A stretch of 64,000 nt of DNA, taken from the NCBI GenBank assembly GCA_026724425.1, contig JAIUCV010000011.1, positions 3,183,501 through 3,247,500 on the forward strand. The letters are read 5' to 3'. This DNA comes from Erythrophleum ivorense. Taxonomy: Eukaryota; Streptophyta; Magnoliopsida; Fabales; Fabaceae. Numbering within the stretch: position 1 is the first letter of the stretch; each line of letters begins with the position of its first letter. A program made the position numbers and the translations under genes. Below the pieces are notes generated by a model that ran no database searches, was not told the DNA's origin, and saw nothing but the letters and a program-made list of their open reading frames with translations. This document shows positions 51,201-60,792 of this stretch, piece after piece.

Positions 51201-52674
51201 CTTAAACCGAATAACAACATATTTGGTCCTCAAGTGTAAAAGTTGCCATACAGGTTCTTGTTTATAATTCTCCCTTATTAAAATTTCTTGATAAGCAGTG
51301 TTGCAGCAAATCTAAAGCAAGTACTATATGATGCTCACAAACTAAATGAAATCTAAGGTTGCCCGTTGCCAACCATTCATGCAGCTTGAAACATTGTTAA
51401 ATATGTTGTTCAACGGGTATCCTCTAGATTATTGCCCAGATTTTACCCTTTTTTTTCCAATAATATGTATGCACTTTCCTTTTGAAATTTCTAACCATAA
51501 AAGTATACTTTAAAAAAATATCATTAAAAAAATGTTTATCACTAGATTAAACATGAATTCATAATTCAACTCTTACACCACAAAATCAAACAAAAATTTA
51601 AAAGATACAGTAGTTAATGGTCTTATCAGCACAAAATATTACCATAAAATCCTGACATGCATGAGTGTCAAATCATGTTCATTTTTTTAAAAATTTTTTT
51701 CCTAAAAATTATAACTATCTAGACCAGGAATGATGTCGTAGGGAAATTGGAATAATTTTAAATATTTATTTGTTAATAGTTGTTTAAAAGGGAGTGATTT
51801 CCCTTTTTTTTATAATAGATATAGAAATCTCAGAAATGAATGTGGGTTGAGGGACAATGTCAAATTTCTCTCTCTCTTTTTTTTTTAAATTGAAGTAAAA
51901 TTAAAGAGTTTGGTGTTAAAAATTATCTGATATAAGTAACACATTGGACAGGAAATGTTTAAATAACCTCTCTAATGAACAGTTTCACCTAATATATCTG
52001 TTGTAAAAGCCAAAGGGTTTTCCTTTGGGAGACAATTATTGACCCAAAACTGCAGAGGATATAAGTGCCTTCAAGCACACCCATCTAGATAATAAAAATG
52101 GAATTACCTTTGGTAATTTGATTGACCCTAGGAATTCAAGACCTTCAGTTCCAGAAGATTTGTCCGTAACAGCTTGGGAACTGTTTATATCAGCTAAAAA
52201 TTTCTCTATATCAGCTATTGGCACATCAAAAGAATGTCCAAAGCTTGAAGGTAAATGAATCTGCAAAATGCAAAAAATGAAAAAAAAAAAAAGGAGAAAT
52301 ATGAAAGAAAAATATGTGCTTGATGCGATGCTGGCAAGAAATTATGGTGACAAAAATACCTTGGCGATATTCAAGGATGACGTTGAAATACCAAGAAAAA
52401 ACCCAAAAACAATTCCCATAATTGCTGTGATGAAAACCTTGAAATTATCATTTGATCTTTTAAGCGCACTGCAGAAGAAGCAGTAAACTAAATTGAAGCA
52501 TTTTAATTAAATGGGCACCAAATTTTTTATTTTTTTTGTGCAACAAAAATTACATCATGTCTTAGCATCTTAAATTGTTTGAGACACAAACCACAAAAGT
52601 TATGAAAGACTAACAAAGAAGCGTACCTACACTCTTAAGCTACCAAACACAATTTATTCATACCTTCGCTGCAT
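42277..52674 (-). CDS. DUF707 family protein, 14 coding exons
   Basis: Exons, in transcription order: 52664-52674, 52360-52468, 52108-52260, 50834-50938, 50472-50555, 50259-50374, 50024-50125, 49822-49932, 49655-49711, 49476-49542, 49281-49334, 44739-44813, 43125-43163, 42277-42366. All are GT-AG and in frame: 1173 nt, 390 residues. The start is in an exon with only 11 coding bases (ATG CAG CGA AG). A single N-terminal hydrophobic segment (about 14-34, FKVFITAIMGIVFGFFLGIS) suggests a type II membrane protein of the secretory system. The DUF707 domain (about 95-385) carries IYVPTNPHGAESLPPGIV, KPKYLVTFTVGYDQ, FAILLFHYDNWTSEWDEFEW, YIFIWDEDLG, HGLEISQPGLD, EKPGWCSDPQLPPCAAFVEI and HGWGLDFALRRCVE. 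The WDEDL motif recalls glycosyltransferase DxD sites, but no activity is established. A related Arabidopsis gene is At1g08040 (from memory). Intron 11 holds a LINE and intron 12 holds a MITE. Confidence 0.92.
43205..43506. mobile_element. Stowaway-like MITE in DUF707 intron 12
   Basis: The left end TACTACATCCGGTCTCATGT plus ATAA and the right end (read in reverse complement) TACTCCTTCTGCTCTTATAT plus ATAA are imperfect terminal inverted repeats resembling the Tc1/mariner Stowaway consensus CTCCCTCCGTCCC. A flanking TA at each end fits its TA target site. The interior of about 250 bp is AT-rich and noncoding. Confidence 0.65.
43610..44370. repeat. Inverted LTR-like arms in DUF707 intron 12
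   Basis: A right arm from about 43983 (TGTTGGAAAGTGTCATTTGA... through TTTTTGAGTTTCTAGATAGA and TTCATGTA-type sequence) is mirrored, with mismatches, by a left arm ending near 43912 (...CTAGAAACTCAAAAAAGGCA, AATTACACTTCCCAACACTT). The right arm starts TGTTGG and holds a TATATAGCCC box near 44177, like a plant Copia LTR. GCTCTAATACCAC near 44360 is the complement of a tRNA-Met primer-binding site. No internal coding region is seen. It is a degenerate retrotransposon remnant or a solo inverted pair. Confidence 0.35.
45298..48445 (+). mobile_element. RTE-type LINE, nearly full length and inactive, in DUF707 intron 11
   Basis: The element sits antisense to the host gene, between 17-bp direct repeats TTGATTACATGATTCTC (45298-45314 and 48429-48445) that look like a target-site duplication. 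Plus-strand frames give endonuclease pieces (IGMLTGKSMEI, NFICIQETKWVG near 45.65-45.76 kb; GWDLNGHVGNASRRYEDIHG near 46.05 kb). They also give reverse-transcriptase pieces (EKAFDRVPRKVLWKAL near 47.43 kb; ITISLYQGSTLSSYLFTLVL near 47.58 kb). The end is typical, IHVANPT followed by a TTGTTGTTATTGTTG tail. Many stops and frameshifts interrupt the single expected ORF. The catalytic motifs have changed: motif A reads FINLEKAFD, where FIDLEKAYD is usual, and motif C reads FANVIVL where FADDIVL is usual. It is therefore an old copy incapable of retrotransposition. The span of about 3.1 kb is close to a full RTE element. Confidence 0.85.
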
Positions 52675-55275
52675 TATTCCCCTCCAGTTAGGATCTTTCA
52701 CAATTAAATCAACAGATTTATCACCCGGAAAAAGTTGATAGCCTTAAGCAAACTCTGATTCAAATATGTCATCTTTAACCACCAAAACTGTGACCAAGAA
52801 TAATATACAAGTTAAATAGCAGGCGGAGTTTGCGTTTGATCTTGCACCTACATGCGTGTATGTATCTGTAATTATATCAAAGTGAAGGCAGGCATGGATG
52901 CATGCAAATCAAGTGAGCATCTCATAGAAACTATGTTACCAGTAAGCTGGCATGTTGAAGTGCGTTTGTAGGCATGCATTGAAAGAGAGAAAGGGATTGC
53001 GCAAGGAAAAAATTGCGACAAAAATTGTGATTTATCAGCAAAATGTTAAGAGACATTGAGACCAATTACTGCTAAAGTAAAACCATTTGTAAAAGATCAC
53101 CCTGTTTTAAAACTAACAGAAACCTAGCGTTGTTTTTAAAATTCCAACTTAAGTACGGTCACTTCGCAGGCAATTCATATCTTGATTCTGTAAGAATATG
53201 AGGTATCATATGACAGCGCAAATAAACAGAGATGACAAACAAAATAAAATCTTAATGCTGTCAATTCCAATCTTCAGTTTTTACCGACAAGCTCAGTTTC
53301 AGCTCAAGCAGGGCATGCCATTATCCGCGCAAGTGAGAAATCATTCCAAAACCACGATATATTAAGCGAAACTACCGTCGAAGAAGAATATTGTTCAGAT
53401 TGACAACCAAATTACATCCTTGATCTGCTGATATACAATCTATCACTAGTAAACTGATAATCAGTTTTAACACTGCTTCCAATGAACGCAGATAATATAG
53501 ATTAACAGCTTTTACCCAAAAAAAAAAAAAAAAAACTAAATGCTAAGTTAAAAGTTGTTCAAAGGCATGAATGAAGATCATTGTAACAACTAGGCAAGGA
53601 TAAACATACAGAATTGATTGGAGAAACGCCAGGGCTTGGACTCAGGCACTTGTGGATCGAATTGCAGAGAGAATGAGCGTTTATAAAGCAAAAATGTTGG
53701 GAAACTGAAACTGAAAAACTGGCTCTGGGTGAATTATAATTTATATGACCGAACTGCCCCGACTTCGGTTTGCATTTTTCCCATGCATACATGCTTCGTT
53801 GCTTTTCCTTTGTAACAGCCTATCGATACGTGCCATGTAATTTAATCCATAGACACGTGTATTGAGTTTGATGCTGACGGGAATATTTGCACTTCACAGA
53901 TTGGAATAAAGCTATGCCATCGTATGGTCCAGAAAATTTTGCAATGGCTTTAAGTTCATTTTGGGTCGAAAAAGACATTTTATTATGGAGCAAAACTTTT
54001 GTGTTTTGTTCTTTACTACTTGCCATAATTGAGGACTTGACATAATATCGTTAATTTAATTACCTTGTTAAATTACTTGTTTTAGAGAAGATTTGGAACA
54101 GAAATAACCCTTTTTTTTTTTGGGAATACTACCTGGAATTATTGAGAAGTGAGTTAAAATATACTTTATAGTTGGTGAGTAATTACATTCATCTTTACAG
54201 ACAAATTTTAATTTAAAAAAATAATGGGACAATCTATGTAACAAATGTCGATTCAACCATCAAATTGTTAGCCAAAAAATCGAACTTCAAAAATTACAAC
54301 CAAAATGGGAAATTGCTCCTAAATTGCTTGTCAATTGTCACATTTCGTTTTCTTTCATTGCTTGCTAATTTTTGTCTGGTTATATTTGATAGCCATGTTT
54401 GAGGACTTCATACAATATGGGTTTGGGCACACACAACCAATTACATTAGTTGAATTAGTTGTATGATCAGTTATAATTTACATGATACTTCAATTGCATA
54501 ATTTATCAAAATGCTAAATTAAATTATTCATATTTATTTCTTTTGAATTTATTATAATTTTTAGTTTTTTTATTAGGTCAAACATTAAAAGATAAAACAT
54601 TTTAATACAAGTGTTACCTAAGCAGTGCACATTTTATTTGGATTCTGTTACACACATCAAAATTTTTAGGTTAAAGTGTGCTTTTAGTATTAGTAACTAT
54701 TATCTTTACAATTTCTAAATGGGAATTCAAATTGATTAATTTAATATGAATATTAACCATGATAACTTATCAATAATAACAAATAATATAAATTTGCCAC
54801 GTCAAGTAGATAAATCCTAAAATCTAAAGGAATGAATTTCTTTGAAGAAATGGTATAAGATATTATTGATTCTGTTTGTATATATGGAGAGAATAACTAA
54901 TTAAGATCTTTTACGAAAAATTCTTATATTAGATTTTAGGCGACACGCAATAGAGATGTCTGACTAAAATAGGTAATGCACCATGAAATTGAGTTTTGAT
55001 ATTATTTTAGATTCCAACCTAAAATTAATTAGTATTAAATGGAGTTGTTTAATAAATATATAAATTATATTCAAGAGAGTGATATAAGATTTTTAACAAA
55101 TGAAATTATTGAAAACTAAATAAAAGGTCAATATAAAGAGTTAATTTTAGATTTTCAAGATGGGTGATGCAAGTCCGCTCTTCCACATCAAACAGATACG
55201 AACTCCTAACCTTATCAACTCAGAAAATTTGTAACAAATCTTATTAGGTCAGTTTGGCTGTGAATAGACATAACA

Positions 55276-55290
55276 CCCCCCCCCCCCCCC
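55276..55290. repeat. Poly-C homopolymer, about 15 bases
   Basis: C-run followed by TCCCC and a pyrimidine-rich tract. The length is uncertain. Confidence 0.85.
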
Positions 55291-55890
55291 TCCCCTTTCT
55301 CCTCCTTGGCCTTATGTAAAGCGATGGGAACAATGGATCTGATATAATATCATGTTATATATGCTTTTGCTTCATGCGCCTTTTATGTACTTCCTACCCT
55401 TTCAGATGCTAACCCACTGCTTTCTTAGCAAATGTGAAATACACAAGAACTTCTCCTCTGGTAGCCAGTCACATATTGTTTGCTTCAGGGTTATGAAGTA
55501 ACAACCAATTCAGCTTGCCCAATTTGCTGTCCTTATTTATCTATGGGGAAAATGTTCATATATTCTTTATATTATGATCTATTTAAAAATTAGTATGTGC
55601 TTTAAAATTCGCATAATAAATCATTGTATTTTAGTATTTTTGAAAGCAGGCCTTTCTCTTCACATTTTGTTAAAAATTTCACGGACAGTTTATGTCTACA
55701 CATGTGGAAGATTGCGTGACATGTTTTGATTGACCAATATTTTTAACATAATTTATTTTGGGTCAGATTCCAGCATAACATTTATAATTTATAAATTGTA
55801 TATAATAATAAAATAATGGTTAAAATATTTTGATTATCTAACTTTATTTAATATTTTAAAATAATCTTTTAAAAAGTTCACTTATTATAA

Positions 55891-56179
55891 GAAAAACTTT
55901 TACTTTAATCACTTGAATAAAAAAAATACTTATTATAAAACTTTAGAAACTAAAAAATACTTAAAAAATTTACTAAAATAAAATATTTTAAAAACTAATA
56001 TTTATTTTAATATAAAAATCCATCGCTAATACTATTTTTATAAATATTTTAAATTAAAAATAAATATCAATTTTTAAAATATTTTATTTTAGTAAATTTT
56101 TTAAGTATTTTTAAATTTTTAAAATTTTTATAATAAGTGTTTTTTTTTGTTCAAGTGATTAAATCAAAAAAGGGTTTTT
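55891..56179. repeat. Long AT-rich foldback element with a small loop
   Basis: The left arm (GAAAAACTTTTACTTTAATC, ACTTGAATAAAAAAAATACT, TTACTAAAATAAAATATTTT) is complementary to the right arm (AAAATATTTTATTTTAGTAA, AGTGTTTTTTTTTGTTCAAG, AAAAAGGGTTTTT). The arms are about 130-140 bp with few mismatches. The loop is only about 14 bases, near 56020-56033 (CCATCGCTAATACT). It would form a very stable hairpin if transcribed. A MITE or a small-RNA hairpin source are both possible. Confidence 0.65.
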
Positions 56180-57351
56180 ACGTGATTTTTTTTATAATTT
56201 TATCTATAATAAATTTTTATATGTTTTCAAATTACTTGTTTTAAATATTTTATATTATAATAAGTATTTCAAATTAAAAAGTTTTTTGAATGTTTCAAGT
56301 TAATTTTTTAACTTTTAAAATTAAAAGACCAATTTAAAATGTTAAATAAAATAAAGTTTTAAAAGTTGAGGGGTTAATTTGAACATTTCAAAATTAATGG
56401 AATAATTTAAAATATCAAATAAAATTAAGGGAACATTTTAAGACACTTTAAAGGATCAATTTGAAATGTTAAATAAAATTAAAAGACCATTTTGAAATAT
56501 TTTAAAATTAAGGGACTAATTTAAAACATTAAATAAAGTTAACTAAAATATTAATTTAACCTAAAATAATTATAAAATAAAAAACCTAAAATAATAAAAA
56601 AATGTTTAAAGCATTTGTCAATAAAAACATATCATGTGCTCTTTAATATACGTGCATATAAGGCGTCAGTTAAATATTTAACAAAAAGTGAATAGAAGGG
56701 CTTGCTTTCAAAAATACTATGTAGGCTAAAGTACAAAAATTTATTAATTACAAATTTTAAAATATATGGTGACTATTTGCAGAAAAGTCAAAGTACAAAA
56801 AATGTATATTTTTGTCCTATATTTATCTATGTTTATCACAGCTCAACTTTGTTTTGAAGTTCGTAAAATTATGATTTAAATATGATATAATATGTCTAAT
56901 TATACATCTCTTAATAGTCTGCCTCTCTTGGGATTAGTTTACTTTTTTCTTTTTTCCTTTTGTTTTTGGTGAAAAATTAAAAAGTTTAGATTGTTATAAC
57001 TTCAAAACAGAACCTTGGTTCTACCAAGTAAGCCAAAACTGGTTGGCAATTTGCTTCCTGTCTAATTACTAATAATGATAGGCAAACGTGTAAGATTGGG
57101 AGAATTGGCTAAATGAAATTACTTTTGGCTTTACAGAAATATCAACATAAATTAATTACAATTCTATTCCAAGAACTATCCTTTTTGTTCAATCACCTTA
57201 TCTTATGGAAAATCAGTATAACTATACCTCCATGCTGTCCCCAAGTATTCCCTCTAAATCATTTTGGGGAAGAAAAAAACAGTTCAGAAATCAAATCTTT
57301 CATCAAGGAGGAAGAACAAAGAATAAAACCAATTATAACGGCTAAAAATCT

Positions 57352-60300
57352 TCAGAACTTGAGGCAGCTCTGTGGTTGACCCGTATTATGATCCACAGAA
57401 ACTATCTCAGTGACGTTGTCACATTTAAGCACATCCTGACCCAACTTAGCCCCAGCAGCCTTCAAGCCCTTTAGAGAAACAGGCTGATTAAAGAGGTTCA
57501 AAGATGGCAACTTTGAAGCTGGAGGCAACTTCATTCCTGGCAACAAAGTTCTAAAATCCTCATTCAATAATGGAACTTCGAAGTCATGCTTGTCATGCCT
57601 AACCACATTATCTTTTGCACTGACATGAGCCCCTGGTTCCATATGGTTGGTTGAGAAGCTTGCTTGGTTTGGGAAATTTGGGTAGAGACTGACATACCCT
57701 CGAAGATACATCATGTCTATGAGGAACTTTTTCCATGAAGCTTGCCATCCATTAGTTCTAGACCTTGGGATTTGAACTGGGTTTTCCTTGGCATTCTCAG
57801 TGAACCTCATGTTCATATACACATAGAACTCTCTCCAGTGCTTAGGGAAGAAAACTGCACCCCAACTGCATGGTAACTGGTGTAAGTAAGGCGTGTTTGG
57901 ATGGATTGGTTTGAAGAACTCGGTGGCATTCCATTTAGGTCTTTCTTTGACAACTTCAACAAGTCTGGGGGTGTAAAGGGAGATTGAGGAGAGCTCAGGG
58001 AGAGAGACTTGGGGATCATAGTGGTAAGCTAAGAGTGCATATTTGATCCATAGGTAATAGTAAGGAGAAACTTCGATATCATCTTCGAGTAGGAGCCCAA
58101 AGTCATCATCAGAAGAAGGGTACCAGCTCTCACTTACTGCTCTAATGAGGCCTCCTTGAATGATTCTCCTTCTCAGGGTTTTCGGTCCATGAGGCCACTC
58201 GAATGAACTCACTAGTCTTATAGTTGCCTCGTCTACCTTACTGTCCATATTGAATGTTATAGGAACTTCATCTCCAAGATAGTAAGCATTGGTGAGAGAT
58301 TTCAGAAGCCTTGTTAGTGACTGAGCTCTGTTTTGGGTGATAATATTGACAGAAATCCGCATTCTGTTCCAATCTGTACAGGACAATTCTATTAGATAAT
58401 AGTTTCAAGAACTAATTCACTCTAAAAATTTAAGCTGTTAAGTCATAGAGTCTCTAATACTATGTCAAGAACCAGATCACCCAAAAAAGTTTAGGTCAAC
58501 AAGTGAAGATATAAGTAAGAATTCTCACTTGGCAATGTTGTAGAACGCAGATCAGCCATCCAGAGAACTTTTGAAACAGAAGCTCTTGGTAAAAAAGCCA
58601 GAGAGGTACCAGTGGAATTAGATTCTGAAGCCATCTTTAAAGCTTTCTTCACATTAGGGTCAATGTCAGACACAGTGATCACCAAACTGGGATTGTGAAT
58701 TTTGATCAAGCCCTTCATACTGGAATACACTGCTTGTATAATTGGCACCTCTGAGTTTGATGCAGCAGAGAGTGCTCCAATTGCCAAGTCAAAAATCTTA
58801 AACCTTCTCTCTTTGCATACCAACTTAGGCCAATTTAGAGCAGATGCAGCATCTTCACAAGGGCAGAAATTGTTTCCTGAGACAACAATGTAGGCTTTTT
58901 TACCGACTGTGGACCTAAAGTTCTGAAGAAGAGGTGCAAGAGCTTTGACTTCATCAACTGAATGAGCGTAAAAGAGTGCGTCGATTTTCTGAGGGTACAT
59001 TGTAGCCCATTGAGTCATATAACCAGTAGAAAGTGCTTTCCACCATTGATCATCTCGCACTTGAACAATATCCTTGAAGATTACAGTGGTTTCTGAGACA
59101 TAGGCAAGTCTATGTTCACTATCACCCCAAGTCTCTTTATCATTCGGGTCAACTGGAAGAACAAACGAGCCAGCATTTCTATATTTCTGAAGTTGATAGC
59201 TGTAGTCAGAAAATTAACAAGAGGGTTAGACTGTAAAGTTAAAAAATTTGATGGAACTATCAAGTTAATTCCATCAAATGATCAGTATAAATCAAATAAT
59301 TGTGGTAGTCAAATTGTAGTTAAGATATCAGAGAAATTTTTTCGATAAACAAAAAAGGATTGTTTCAAAGTCATCCACTAGTATGTCTACTGTAATTTGT
59401 ACGACTTATCAGTGTTGGTGCACCAAAAAGCAATAGTTAATTCTTAATTGCAGTCTATAAGCTCTTTGGGGTAGTCAAATTGATGCTTGTTTGACTTTGT
59501 CCTCAGAGTTTAATAAACTATAAAAGCTAAATTGTTCTATATATGGTTCTTTACCAACTAAGAAAATCTATTCAATTCTTCATAAATTGGTTAAAGATTT
59601 TCATCAGATAGAAATAAACAGAACGTAAAAATTATAATAAAATTATTTATGAGTTTTCAATTAAAACTTAAGCTTTAACGCACCTAAGATGCAGATCTTC
59701 CCCCGTTGCAAAGGTAAAAGGTGTCTCGATGAACAGAGTCTTGACAAGCTCAGCAGATAAAAACCATGAGCTGGATAGGAAATCCACCTGCACAATTTTA
59801 TCAACTGCGATATTATAAGCAGGATCGGGCAAATAAAGTCCTGCTTCTTTAGACCTGAATTTTCTGTAACTTGGGAATGTAAAATCCTTCTGTCTGAAGG
59901 GCAATATCCTTCCTATACTTCCCAAAACAGAGTTCTTATACTTCTCTGTCCCCGTCACATGTGCCAATATCTGCAGCATCTTCCTTCCAGGAATCATGTC
60001 ATCATCAAGAATGTACACGAGATCAGCCTCAGTCTGAAGAGCTATCTGGAACCTTCCATAGTACTTGAAATCGTAACTCGAGCTTATGAAGCTGATTCTT
60101 GAATCGTTATAGCTATCTACAATCCTCTTCAGTGATAACTCATTTGGGCTCCCAAATGAGAGCACCCAAACGTGGTGGAATGGAAGGGTCTGCTGAAGCA
60201 AAGAATCAATCTGAGCACAAAGTGTCTTTCTCTTGAAATGGTTCAGTATAACTGTGATTTTGGGTCTGTTTGGACCTCTCAAATCCCATTTGGATTTCAT

Positions 60301-60792
60301 CGCCATTAGCTCAGGAAGAGACTCAGAGCCAATGGTTTTGCTCTGAAACTCTAAAACCTCATTGTAAAGCTCTGTCTTCAACTTAATCATTTGGATATCA
60401 TTAGACTTCTTCTGCATAAAATCTATCTTCTCATGCTCGCATACTTCAGATGGAGTAATGGGTTGAACTTGAATATTCTCTTTGATGAGAGAAGAAGCTT
60501 CTTGGTATCGACCCAATACGTGGGGTGTGATCATAAGATGCCTCCATTGATGTGCGATTCGGGTAGCCCAAGTAAAGTCGGGTTTGGATCGTAAATCTAT
60601 AGTGGGGCTCATGTAGTACAGTAGGAACGTTGCATAAACTGCAAAGAAAAATTGAAGACATGTGAGAGCAGCCACAAGCTTAGCAGACCCACTTCTTTGA
60701 GCCTTCATTTTGGTCTTTCCTCCAACGTAGTCACTGATCATCCCCTCTAAGTAATCCCCACTTCTGGAGGTCGAATTCCGACCAAACCCCAT
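57352..60792 (-). CDS. Plant glycosyltransferase-like protein with two GT-A-type domains
   Basis: Coding exons, in transcription order: 59684-60792, 58529-59199, 57352-58373, GT-AG and in frame: 2802 nt, 933 residues. A further splice acceptor at about 60824 shows that the leader is split. The ATG at 60792 (MGFGRNSTSRSGDYLEGMIS) is preferred because the frame upstream crosses that acceptor. One hydrophobic segment at about 38-60 gives a type II Golgi topology. Domain 1 (about 175-400) begins PKITVILNHFKRKTLCAQID and has the acidic metal-site candidate YILDDDMIPG at about 261-270, then ATGEDLHL at about 362. Domain 2 (about 598-880) begins ISVNIITQNRAQSLTRLLKS and has LLLEDDIEVSP at about 687-697. 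A middle part (about 400-590) includes VSGNNFCPCEDAASALNWP. It resembles plant proteins annotated as transferring glycosyl groups (At5g12260 type, from memory). Donor and acceptor are unknown. Confidence 0.85.

Larger units (their letters stand above)
52675..57351. other. Intergenic region between the DUF707 and glycosyltransferase-like genes
   Basis: The first 1.1 kb probably includes the 5' UTR intron and leader exon of the DUF707 gene (near 53.6 kb, placement uncertain). Beyond that the DNA is AT-rich with a 15-C run (55276-55290) and a foldback element near 55.9-56.2 kb. No coding feature was recognised. Confidence 0.6.

Noticed and set aside
53559..53792. 77-codon minus-strand open frame upstream of the DUF707 gene
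   Set aside because: It probably lies in the promoter or leader region of that gene; no domain, and it does not splice in frame to the first coding exon in any way I could see.
60391..60661. Open frames on both strands inside the first glycosyltransferase exon
   Set aside because: Shadows of the real minus-strand coding exon in other frames.
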